A stretch of 42,147 nucleotides of DNA from JAAYEA01 sp012689325 (lineage in GTDB: Bacteria > Chloroflexota > Anaerolineae > JAAYEA01). Position 1 is the stretch's first letter. Each line of letters opens with the position of its first letter. The DNA lies in contig DAITVZ010000047.1 in the NCBI GenBank assembly GCA_036841525.1, positions 1-42,147 of the forward strand, written 5' to 3'. Below are positions 1 to 8,000 of this stretch, piece by piece. The translations under genes were made by a program, and so were the position numbers. The notes beneath the pieces are model-generated. The model was not told the DNA's origin. It searched no databases and was given only the letters and a program-made list of their open reading frames with translations.

Positions 1-160
1 TGTCGTGGACTTTTCCATCCTTCGCTCCACCTTTGGGAGCGCTGATCCGCGGGCGGATTTCAGCAACGACGGCTGGATCGACATCGTGGACTTTTCGCTG
101 CTGCGCAGCAACTTTGGGCGCTTTGGCCCGCTGCTGCTGGACGATCCGGGCCGTCCCTGA
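1..160 (+). CDS. 3' end of a secreted protein with a C-terminal type I dockerin (partial)
   Basis: The reading frame is open from base 2 and stops at 158-160; the start lies outside the window. The 52 visible residues carry two copies of a dockerin F-helix pattern (VDFSILRSTFG and VDFSLLRSNFG). The second is preceded by a calcium-loop-like stretch, DFSNDGWID. The first calcium loop is cut off by the window edge. The tail GPLLLDDPGRP follows directly. In known systems type I dockerins bind cohesin modules, and three proteins with cohesin-like modules are encoded about 10 kb downstream, so this protein could be a client of that assembly. That pairing is inference. The catalytic or binding part of the protein cannot be seen. 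Confidence 0.8.
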   Translation, partial: VVDFSILRSTFGSADPRADFSNDGWIDIVDFSLLRSNFGRFGPLLLDDPGRP

Positions 161-169
161 GGCGGCCAT

Positions 170-198
170 TTGGACCGCCGCGGCCCTGTCGGTATAAT
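170..198 (+). promoter_or_regulatory. Sigma-70-type promoter for the metallophosphoesterase
   Basis: TTGGAC at 170-175 and TATAAT at 193-198 are separated by 17 bases. It lies between the dockerin gene stop and the GTG at 274, leaving a leader of about 70 bases. Confidence 0.7.
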
Positions 199-273
199 GG
201 ACAGCGTTCGCGCGCCAGCGCCGCGAGTCGGCTGACCTGGCGCAACCTGGGAGAGAGGAGGGGCGAGGACCGG

Positions 274-1575
274 GTGCCGCAAGATCATGTTCCGCGCTTG
301 CGAGGCGCGCGCCTCTTCTTCCTCATGCTCGGCCTGGCCGCGCTGCTGGCGCTGTGGGCCGCTGGCGCGGCCGCCGCGCCGCCGCAGGCCCCGCCCGGCC
401 CCGGCGAAGGGTGGCGCTTGCCTCTGCCCCCGGCTGGCCTCGACGCTGAACCGGAGCCCTCGCCATCGCCTACCGCCACGCCCGCCGACAGCTCCGACGA
501 GCGGGTGGAGCTGATCTTTCTGCACTCCGATTCCCACGTGGACCGCGACGCCAACCAGGACGGCATCCTCGACGTGCTGCCCATGGACCAGCGGGTGATC
601 GAGCATACGCTCGCCCTGGCGGAGCAACTGGCGCGCTTCCCCAAGCACTATGTCCACACGGGCGACCTGATCCACATCTTTGCCCCCGCCAATTTCAGCT
701 CGTGGGCGCTCTTTATCAGCACCTACGACGCCATCACCGACTCGCCGTTGTTCCTCTCCAAGACGCTGGCCCGCGGCAACCACGACATCTGGTTCACCGG
801 CTATCCCTATCACCCCGAGCGGATGGTGGAGCTGCGCACCGGCGCGCGGCTGGCCATGTACGACTATGCCACCACGCGCCTGGCCGGCGAGACCCGCCCC
901 GACCGCCTCTCGCTGGGCGATATGGTGGGCGGCTTTGGCGCGGGCGGGGAGACGCTCATCATCGCGTGCCATGACCCCGTCATCGTCCCGCCGGGGATGG
1001 AGGCCAAGTCCGAGCAGTCTACCGCGCGCCGCGACCAGGTGCGCAGCTTGGTGGGCGACCGCAACGCCGTCTTTTTGGCGGGGCACTATCACTATCCGTT
1101 CCTGGGCTATAGCACGACTGGCGATGGCCGGGTCACCCTGCAGGTGGTCTCCGAGGGCGACCTCCGCGGCGAGTCCTATTGGGTGGTGACGGTGGACCCC
1201 GGCGCCAGCCCCTACGCCAACAACGCCCATTATGTGCGGCTGGATCAGAAGGCGCAGCTTTTCGTGACCCAGCCGCAGTTCAGCGGCCTGATCCGCGCGG
1301 GGGAGGATGGGGTGGCGCGGGCGGTGGTGCGCGCCCTCGTCGCCGGCTCCATCTCGCCGAGCCTGCGCGTGTCCCTGGATGGCGCGTTCGTGCAGGCCAT
1401 CCCCTGCGACGGCGAGGTGTGCGAGGGGGAGGTCGCGCTGGCGGGCGCGGCCCCCGGCGAGCATCGGCTCCTGGTGGCGGACCCCCGGACCGGCGCACAA
1501 GAGGCGCTGCCGGTGTTCATCGGGCAGGTTCCTATCCGCTATGAGAACTTGACACGTTGGTGGCCCATCAAATAG
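274..1575 (+). CDS. Secreted calcineurin-like metallophosphoesterase
   Basis: A 433-residue protein starting at GTG 274, with AGGAGG about 12 bases upstream. Residues 14-34 form a signal peptide or membrane anchor, and a Pro/Ala-rich stretch leads to the catalytic domain near residue 78. The metallophosphoesterase motifs occur in order: SDSHVD (85-90), GD (130-131), GNHD (168-171), ACHD (231-234) and GHYH (270-273). These are the usual two-metal ligands. After the GHxH motif about 160 residues remain, probably a beta-sandwich. The first motif runs into an EF-hand-like stretch rich in Asp/Asn (89-100), which is unusual. The protein is predicted to act outside the cytoplasm on a phosphoester; the substrate cannot be told. 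It has its own promoter and stands between a dockerin gene and a DUF4332 gene. Confidence 0.85.
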   Translation: MPQDHVPRLRGARLFFLMLGLAALLALWAAGAAAAPPQAPPGPGEGWRLPLPPAGLDAEPEPSPSPTATPADSSDERVELIFLHSDSHVDRDANQDGILDVLPMDQRVIEHTLALAEQLARFPKHYVHTGDLIHIFAPANFSSWALFISTYDAITDSPLFLSKTLARGNHDIWFTGYPYHPERMVELRTGARLAMYDYATTRLAGETRPDRLSLGDMVGGFGAGGETLIIACHDPVIVPPGMEAKSEQSTARRDQVRSLVGDRNAVFLAGHYHYPFLGYSTTGDGRVTLQVVSEGDLRGESYWVVTVDPGASPYANNAHYVRLDQKAQLFVTQPQFSGLIRAGEDGVARAVVRALVAGSISPSLRVSLDGAFVQAIPCDGEVCEGEVALAGAAPGEHRLLVADPRTGAQEALPVFIGQVPIRYENLTRWWPIK

Positions 1576-1581
1576 GATTTG

Positions 1582-1590
1582 TGGTATAAT
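1582..1590 (+). promoter_or_regulatory. Extended -10 promoter for the DUF4332 gene
   Basis: TGG followed by TATAAT (1585-1590) forms an extended -10 element. TTGACA at 1549-1554 is 30 bases away, too far to be its -35. The ATG at 1629 is 38 bases downstream. Confidence 0.6.
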
Positions 1591-1628
1591 GGGGACGTCG
1601 GACCATTATTTGCCTAAAGGGAGGCAGT

Positions 1629-2033
1629 ATGACCAAACTTGCAATGGTGGAAGGCATCGGCGATGTGTATGCCGCCAAGCTCCAAGGGGTGGGGATCAAT
1701 AGCATCGAGGCCCTCTTGGAGAAGGGTTCTACCCCCAAGGGCCGCCAGGAGCTCGCCGAGTCGACGGGCATCAGCGGCAAGCTGATTCTGGAGTGGGTCA
1801 ACCGCGCGGATCTTTTCCGCATCAAGGGCATCGGCGAAGAGTACTCGGATCTGCTGGAGAGCGCGGGCGTGGATACCGTGCCCGAGCTGGCCCAGCGCAA
1901 GGCGGAGAACCTCTATCAAAAGATGGTGGAGACCAACGCCGAGAAAAAGCTGGTGCGCAAGCTGCCCAGCGCCAAGCAGGTCGCCGACTGGGTCGCCCAG
2001 GCCAAGGCCCTGCCCCGGATCGTGCAGTACTAA
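1629..2033 (+). CDS. DUF4332 / helix-hairpin-helix protein
   Basis: A 134-residue cytoplasmic protein with no signal or membrane segment. It has two helix-hairpin-helix-like repeats. The first is VEGIGDVYAAKLQGVGINSIEALLEKG (shown here only as its key residues: GIGxxYAxKLxxxGI, residues 8-23). The second is GIGEEYSDLLESAGV (residues 67-81). This two-repeat layout is that of DUF4332, whose proteins resemble DNA-binding helix-hairpin-helix folds; their role is not established. GGGAGG lies 5 to 6 bases before the ATG, which settles the start. It is a single-gene unit between an extended -10 promoter and a hairpin terminator. DNA or nucleotide contact is plausible, but nothing else in the sequence supports it. 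Confidence 0.8.
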   Translation: MTKLAMVEGIGDVYAAKLQGVGINSIEALLEKGSTPKGRQELAESTGISGKLILEWVNRADLFRIKGIGEEYSDLLESAGVDTVPELAQRKAENLYQKMVETNAEKKLVRKLPSAKQVADWVAQAKALPRIVQY

Positions 2034-2052
2034 TCAGGTTCCTCGTCTCACC

Positions 2053-2084
2053 AGCCGGACTTGGCTCGCCAGGTCCGGCTTTCC
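2053..2084 (+). terminator. Hairpin terminator after the DUF4332 gene
   Basis: A 12-base-pair stem (2053-2064 with 2069-2080, one G.T pair) closes a CTCG tetraloop. It is followed by TTCCCC, so the T tract is weak. Confidence 0.6.
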
Positions 2085-2209
2085 CCTAATCAGGCCGTCT
2101 GCCGCGGCCTCCCGCGCAGGCGGCCAGGGTGGTTTTGTCTCTCGCGAGCCCTGCCCTTTCGCCAAGCTCCCTCTCCCGCTGCCTCGCTTTTCCCGCGCCC
2201 GGGCATCTA

Positions 2210-2218
2210 TGCTACAAT
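2210..2218 (+). promoter_or_regulatory. Extended -10 promoter for the adenosine-specific kinase gene
   Basis: TGC followed by TACAAT (2213-2218) is an extended -10 element 34 bases before the ATG at 2253. There is no convincing -35 (the best candidate is TTTCCC at 2189-2194). Confidence 0.45.
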
Positions 2219-2252
2219 GCGCCCACGAGATCATGTTCAAGGAGGTCGAGGC

Positions 2253-2741
2253 ATGAAACTGGAAACGGTGCGCATCGACAAGCCCGAAGAGATCAATTTC
2301 GTGCTGGGCCAGAGCCACTTTATCAAGACCGTGGAGGATATCCACGAGGCGATGGTGCAAGCGGTGCCGGGGATCAAGTTCGGCCTGGGCTTTTGCGAGT
2401 CCTCGGGGGAGTGCTTGGTGCGTTGGACGGGCACCGATGACGAGATGATCGCCCTGGCGCAAAAGAACGCCCAGGCCCTCTCGGCCGGCCACAGCTTTAT
2501 CCTCTTTCTGGGGCGGGGCTTTTACCCCATCAACATCCTCAACGCGCTCAAGATGGTGCCGGAGGTCTGCCGCATCTATTGCGCCACGGCCAACCCGGTG
2601 GAGGTGATCATCGCCGAGACCGAGCAAGGCCGCGGCATCCTGGGCGTGGTGGACGGCCTCAAGACGCGGGGGGTCGAGGGCGAGGAGGGGATCGCCTGGC
2701 GCAAGGGCTTTCTGCGCATGATCGGCTACAAGCTGGGTTGA
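2253..2741 (+). CDS. Adenosine-specific kinase family protein (PF04008)
   Basis: A 162-residue protein whose whole length matches the small Adenosine_kin family found in archaea and some bacteria. Landmarks are the N-terminal FVLGQSHFIKTVEDIHEAM, the central GIKFGLGFCESSG, the stretch VCRIYCATANPVEVI and the C-terminal GVVDGLKTRGVE. Family members are reported as adenosine-specific kinases; the family is unrelated to PfkB adenosine kinases. The ATG at 2253 has AAGGAGG about 9 bases upstream. A longer in-frame opening upstream has no ribosome binding site and covers the promoter, so I reject it. The gene converges on the solute-binding protein gene with only 7 bases between the stops. Confidence 0.85.
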   Translation: MKLETVRIDKPEEINFVLGQSHFIKTVEDIHEAMVQAVPGIKFGLGFCESSGECLVRWTGTDDEMIALAQKNAQALSAGHSFILFLGRGFYPINILNALKMVPEVCRIYCATANPVEVIIAETEQGRGILGVVDGLKTRGVEGEEGIAWRKGFLRMIGYKLG

Positions 2742-2748
2742 GCGCGCT

Positions 2749-3543
2749 CTAGAACCAACGCCCCTCCAGCGTCTCGAAAAGGCCCGCCTCGCGCAGGCTC
2801 GCCAGGGCCCGGTTGAGCCGGTCCAGCAGGATGTCGCTGCCCAGCGGAGCGGCGATGACGTAAGGCTCGTCGGTGAGCTGCTCGCCGACGGGCCGCAGCC
2901 CCTGGCGCGCGCCCAGGGCCTGCAACGCGGTGACGGCGTCCACGATGGCGGCGTCCACCTGTCCCTCGCCGAGCAAGTCCAGGGCCTCCTGGGCGGTGAG
3001 GGCCGTCCGGATCTCGAGCGCGGCGCCCTTGCGCTGCGCCCACTGCCGCGCCAAATAGTGCGCCTCCGAGCCCAGCTCCACCGCCAGCGCGCCCCCTTCC
3101 AGGCTCTCCAGCCCGGCGACCTCGGGACGCGCCTCCGCGGCCAGCAGGACCTGCCCGGCGTGGAAATAGGGCGTCGAGTAGACCACATCCTCGGTCATCT
3201 CGCGGTCGAAGGGGAGCGCGGAGAGGATGATGTCGCATTTGGCGTCCAGCAGCGCGTCATAGAGCCCATCAAAGTGGATGTTGACGAACTCGACCCGGGG
3301 CGCGCCCAGATGGCGGGCCAGCTCCCGGGCCAGGTCCACGTCATAGCCCACGAACTCGCCCGCCTCCGTGACCACCTCAAAGGGCGGAAAGCTGGCGTCC
3401 ATGCCCACGCGGATCACCCCGTCCCGCTGGATGCGCTCCCAGACCTCGTCGCGGCGCTCGCCGCCCCAGCCCAGCCCCAGCCAGAGCAAGGCCGCCGCCA
3501 ACACCACGCCCCCCACCGCCAGCCACCGCCGCCTGCCGTTCAT
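2749..3543 (-). CDS. Type 3 extracellular solute-binding protein (amino-acid-type), membrane anchored
   Basis: A 264-residue protein of the bacterial SBP family 3. Residues 8-27 form a signal or anchor helix without a lipobox cysteine. The mature part begins near DGVIRVGMDASFPPFE, continues with GYDVDLARELA, then SALPFDREMTEDVVYSTPYF, and ends with a second-lobe region and GLFETLEGRWF. This is the usual layout of glutamine- or arginine-type binding proteins, which capture polar ligands for ABC importers. The ATG overlaps the stop of the upstream glycoside hydrolase gene by four bases (3540-3543, ATGA), so the two are translationally coupled. No permease or ATPase gene is nearby, so it either serves a distant transporter or acts as a sensor. 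The ligand is unknown. Confidence 0.85.
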   Translation of the reverse strand: MNGRRRWLAVGGVVLAAALLWLGLGWGGERRDEVWERIQRDGVIRVGMDASFPPFEVVTEAGEFVGYDVDLARELARHLGAPRVEFVNIHFDGLYDALLDAKCDIILSALPFDREMTEDVVYSTPYFHAGQVLLAAEARPEVAGLESLEGGALAVELGSEAHYLARQWAQRKGAALEIRTALTAQEALDLLGEGQVDAAIVDAVTALQALGARQGLRPVGEQLTDEPYVIAAPLGSDILLDRLNRALASLREAGLFETLEGRWF

Positions 3544-4685
3544 GGCGCGGCCTCCGCCGGCAGCCCGTGCGCGTACCGTTGCGCCTCCAAATAGACGCCC
3601 TTGGGCACGAAATCGGTGGTGACCAGGGTGTAATAGTCCTGGTAAGTGCGCGTGGGGCGGGGGTAGCGAAAGGCCCACATGGCGGCCGCCGCGCACCAAT
3701 CCCACTGGCGCAGCGCCATCTCGTACGCGCCGATGGTGTATTCGATGCGCTGGTAGGGCTGCACGGCCTTGGTCCAGCGCGGGTGATCGTTCCACCCCGC
3801 CTCGGTGATCATGGCCTGCTTTCCCTCGTCGCCGTTGCGGACCATCACCTCGCGCGCCAGGCTGGCGCGGGCGAAATTGACCACGGCAGGGTCCGGCGGG
3901 TCGTCCACGGGGAAGGTCAGGCCATAGGCATGGATCGCCAGCATATCAAAGCAATCGGCGGCGCCGGCGTCGTACATCCGTTGCAGGTACTCGAGCTCGT
4001 CCATGCCCCAGGTGTTCCCCGGCGGGGCCAGCGTGGGCGCCAGCCCGGCCGTCAGCACGATGGCCTCGGGGTTGGCCTCCTTGGCGCGCTGGTAGGCGAT
4101 GCGCAGCAGGCGGACATAGCCCTCCGGGTCCACCGGCCGGTAGCCCCACTCAAAGCTGAGGTTGGGCTCGTTCCAGATGATCACGTGCTGCACGCGCCCG
4201 CGAAAGTGCTCCATGAAGGCATAGACGAAATCCCCATAGTCCTGGTAGTGGGCCTCGTCCAGGTAGCGGTAGGTGGTCTCCGGCGGCCTGGCCCACTCGG
4301 GCACAAAGTCGATGCGCGCCACCACCGTCAGCCCCTGGGCCAGGGCGTGGTCCACCACCAGGTCCGGATGCGCCCACTCGTAGCTGCCCTTGCGCGGCTC
4401 GTAATACCCCCAGGGGAAATACTCGACGATCCAGGGCGCGCCCATCTCGCGCACCATCTCGAGCGTGCGCTTGATCTTCCACTCTTCCACCTCGTCGGTG
4501 AGCCGGGTGTGCACGCCCATCTTGGGGTTGGCCGTCTGGACCGCCTGTGGCGGGCCCAGCCAGACCTGCGGTTGCGGCGGCAGGCCGATGATCCAGAGCA
4601 AGAGCCCCAAAGCCGCGCCTTGCCAGAGCCACCGGCGGGGGATGGCGCGCAGTCGCTGCCACAGCGCGACGAGGGGCTTGGTCAT
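3540..4685 (-). CDS. Membrane-anchored TIM-barrel glycoside hydrolase (clan GH-A type)
   Basis: A 381-residue protein. Residues 20-34 form an N-terminal hydrophobic anchor, and the rest fits a (beta/alpha)8 glycosidase. WNEPN at 171-175 has the acid/base Glu173, and ITEAGWND at 293-300 has the likely nucleophile Glu295, the clan GH-A arrangement. PWGYYEPRKGSYEW near 91-104 is typical of GH39/GH5/GH42-like barrels. I cannot assign a family or substrate. The ATG at 4685 is downstream of a good promoter (4729-4757). Longer in-frame openings run through that promoter and are rejected. The stop overlaps the ATG of the solute-binding protein gene, which suggests that an extracellular glycan is cut and a product is sensed or taken up. 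Confidence 0.8.
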   Translation of the reverse strand: MTKPLVALWQRLRAIPRRWLWQGAALGLLLWIIGLPPQPQVWLGPPQAVQTANPKMGVHTRLTDEVEEWKIKRTLEMVREMGAPWIVEYFPWGYYEPRKGSYEWAHPDLVVDHALAQGLTVVARIDFVPEWARPPETTYRYLDEAHYQDYGDFVYAFMEHFRGRVQHVIIWNEPNLSFEWGYRPVDPEGYVRLLRIAYQRAKEANPEAIVLTAGLAPTLAPPGNTWGMDELEYLQRMYDAGAADCFDMLAIHAYGLTFPVDDPPDPAVVNFARASLAREVMVRNGDEGKQAMITEAGWNDHPRWTKAVQPYQRIEYTIGAYEMALRQWDWCAAAAMWAFRYPRPTRTYQDYYTLVTTDFVPKGVYLEAQRYAHGLPAEAAP

Positions 4686-4728
4686 GTCGTCTCTCTGGAC
4701 TCCTTGGGTTGATCGGCCGGACGGGCTG

Positions 4729-4757
4729 ATTCTAGCATACCTGCGCGAGCCAGACAA
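4729..4757 (-). promoter_or_regulatory. Promoter of the glycoside hydrolase / solute-binding protein operon
   Basis: On the minus strand TTGTCT (4752-4757) and TAGAAT (4729-4734) are separated by 17 bases, 44 bases before the ATG at 4685. Confidence 0.7.
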
Positions 4758-4982
4758 GTGGCGCGCTCGGCGAAATCGGCCCGCCGAGATGGAAAATTCG
4801 CGCATCTCCCGTATCTTTTCCACGCGACCCTCGTCTGTAATAGTGACAAAGGCCATGCACTCGGCGTGGCGCGTTGTCATGTGACATGGTGATCGAGCGG
4901 AGCGGATCGACAAAGGCACGTAGCGGCAGAGAGGAGGCCAGGAGATGAGTGGTAGCCCGTGATGAAATCGAATATTAGATAG

Positions 4983-5011
4983 TTGACAAATTTCGATTTT
5001 CATGGTAGCAT
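4983..5011 (+). promoter_or_regulatory. Strong promoter of the giant surface-protein gene
   Basis: TTGACA (4983-4988), a 17-base spacer and TAGCAT (5006-5011), with TGG just before the -10 as an extended element. The -35 is flanked by an 8-base inverted repeat (AAATCGAA 4965-4972, TTCGATTT 4992-4999). A 7-base inverted repeat (GGTAGCA 5004-5010, TGCTACC 5017-5023) overlaps the -10. Both could be operators. Confidence 0.7.
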
Positions 5012-5098
5012 ATGGTTGCTACCTCTTGAGCTCGTGGCATCTGGCACCCTCTCTCCTTGCGGGGCCAGAGGCGGAAATCCAGAGAACGGAGGAAACAA

Positions 5099-8000
5099 AT
5101 GTCTCAGCATCAAAGGAGAAAACTGATTCAACGAGCAACTGTGGTAGCACTCGCCATCCTCCTGGTGGCGATCCTGGCCCTGCCTGCTCAGGCGCAGCAA
5201 GGGCTCACCTACAACACCTTGCGCATGTACGGCTTTATGAACGAGGGCGCAGGGGCCGACGTGACCGATCCGCAGACGGGCCTGCCCGTGGAAGATCGGC
5301 CCTATACCCTCGCGGATGCTCCCTTCCTTCCGCAGTCGGTGCAAGCCCCCATCAAGGATTCGGTGACCTGGGACCCGGCCTGGATGTACGAGAACCAGAC
5401 CTTCGACGAGAACCAGGCGCTGGGCCTCTACAACAAGATCTTTGTGGGCGGCCTGAACGCTTCGGAAAAGGTCTGGTTCCGCGAGTGGTACGAGCCAAGC
5501 CACTGGGACAAGGACCTCAACGCCAACGGCCTGCACGTCTTTACCGAGACGGGCGAGATCGATGTGGCGGATGAGTACTATCCCGCCATCATGCAAGAGT
5601 TCACCTACTTGATGATGGAGCCGCGCTACATCGAGGCCAAGCCCGAGCCGACCTGGGGCCGCGTGGGCAACACCAGCTTTGTCTTCCCCATCGGCATCCG
5701 GGCCGAAGACCTCTTCACCCGCAACGGCGCCGTGGACACCGCCTCCGACAACGCCAAGTTCGGCTATGGCCTCACCAGCCTCGATGCCGACTTTGACGGC
5801 GTTCCCGACATCGTCCACGTCGATTCCGAGGTCACGCTCTTTGACCTGACCCAGATTGCCGCCGACCTGAACGGCAACCGGTTCCTGGATCCCCTGGATA
5901 TCGACAACGTGCCGCTCAATGGCAATGAGGAAGCCGTGCTCCGCCTGGACACCAAGGCCATCGCCCGCGGCAGCTATATCCAGTTCCTGGATCACATGGT
6001 CTACCTCAAAGAGATCTTTGACAATAGCGTGATCGTGGACGTCTGGTACACCGGCGACCTGACCCCGCGCAAGCTGGGCGAGCGCACGCTGTTCCGTGGC
6101 GACATGGCCCTCTCCGGCACCAACGGCCCGGTCCAGCTCATCAGCGCCGTGCGCAACGGCGGCTACGGCTCCAACCTCTGCAATTTCCCCACTGGCCCCT
6201 GGTTCGTCTGGCTGGCCAGCGTGGATACGGTGGAGGAGAGCGCCCGCCTGATGGTTGGCCGCGCGCTGGGCGCCACCTGGTCCAGCATGGAAGACGCCCC
6301 CGGCATCGCGGACCGTCGTCCTGGCGATCCCTGGTTCCTGAAGCGCTTCTATGTGGACGGGCACGAGTACACCGTCAGCGCCATCTATACCCGCGGCGCT
6401 GGCACGCCGTACTCGTACGAATGCGACCTGGACCTGGACAACAACGGCCAGGTGGATCTGCAGCCCGCGCCCGACTATTCCGAGTTCATGTACATCACGC
6501 TGCGCACGCCTATCCCCAAGGTGCCCGTGATCATCGAGCAGCACTCGGTGCGCCTGCAGCACTACATGCCTCTGGACAAACTGTCGGTGCTTCCGCCCTT
6601 CAACTATGAGCACTATATCCTGGCGGACATCAACGCGCTGGATGCGTTCACGGAGCTCTACAGCCGCGACATGTTCATCGGCAAGCTGATCGGCCCCGTG
6701 GCCCCCATCTTGCAGAAGAACGGCCCCTTCCCGTATAACGTCGAGGGCTGCGAGCGCTCCTACAGCGACCCCAGCGAGATGGACCACTTCTATGTGCGCG
6801 AGGTGGACAACCCGCAGTATACCGGCCAGTTGCTCGAGCTGTACGGCGAAGAGATGGTCGGCGATGCTGAAGAGCTGGAATACTGGTACGCCATGCGCTA
6901 CCACACCATGCCCGATCAGTACACCGAGTTCGTCTTCCCCGATATCGCCGAGAGCCGCACCGGCGCCGACGATCCTGACCTGTACCTGCTGACCAGCGCC
7001 TTCTACGCTCCGCAAGCGGAATACGAACGCTGGATCCAGTCCCAGACCACCGGCGTCTACGAGCAGTGGACCAATGACCGCGTCAAGTTCTGGTTCGACC
7101 CGGCCATCGGTGGCAAAAAGTACAAGGACGAGTTGGGCGTCCGCCTCTACGGCCGCTACAACGAAGACCTCGTGCCGGCCCGGAGCGAGGGCGCGGGCGA
7201 CACCGCCGCGGTGGACCCGGTGAACGCGAGCTACCCGGTGGAAGTCCTGCCCTACACCGATCCCTGGGCGATCTTTAACCCGCAGTTGGAGCAGGCCCCC
7301 GTCAAGGATAGCCTGACCTTCAACCCGGCCTACATGGACGAGTACCGCAACGGCAACGAGCCTCTGGCGGCGCTGTATCCGCAGATCTCTTGCGAAGAGC
7401 AGAACGCTCGCGAGAAGGTCTTCTTCCGTCAGTGGTACGAGCCGGTCTATGTGGACAAGATCCTGCGGCTCGACAACCCGAACACCACGGGCATCGACGA
7501 GTACGACGCCTACGAGTTCCCGGCTGTGATGCAGGAATTCACCTACATGTACCTCAACATGCAGGGCGAGATCGGCGATCCGTACTCCTGCCAGCCCGGC
7601 AACAGCCGCTTCGCCTTCCCCATCTCTACCAAGGCCGAGGAACTGCCCGCGCCGGTGGATGTGGAGCTGCCTGGCGGCCTGATCCCCAGCTTTGGCTACG
7701 GCCTCACCAGCTATGACGCCGACTTTGACGGCATCGAGGACATCGTCACGGTTCACAGCGAGAACTCGCTGGCCAACCTGACGGGCGTCCAGGCCGACTT
7801 TGACGGCAACGGCGTGGTCGACCAACTGATGGCGCAAGAGGGCCTCGGCGGGTCTGAGCTGAGCGGCGAAGAGCTCGTGGTCTTTGCCGTCGAGAACCTG
7901 ACCCTGCGTCGCGGCGAGAGCGCCCAGTTCCTGGATCACATGGTCTCGCTGGAGAACGTCCCGGGCAGCGGCTCCGCCACCTTGAAGTTCTGGTACACCG

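Larger units (their letters stand above)
4686..5098. other. 413-bp divergent intergenic region with two promoters
   Basis: I see no gene here. The left end carries the minus-strand promoter of the glycoside hydrolase operon. The right end carries a strong plus-strand promoter with two inverted repeats. The stretch 4760-4960 holds nothing I can name. Confidence 0.6.

Noticed and set aside
3544..3795. N-terminal extension of the solute-binding protein
   Set aside because: It is low-complexity sequence antisense or out of frame to the glycoside hydrolase; the ATG at 3543 with the signal helix is the natural start.
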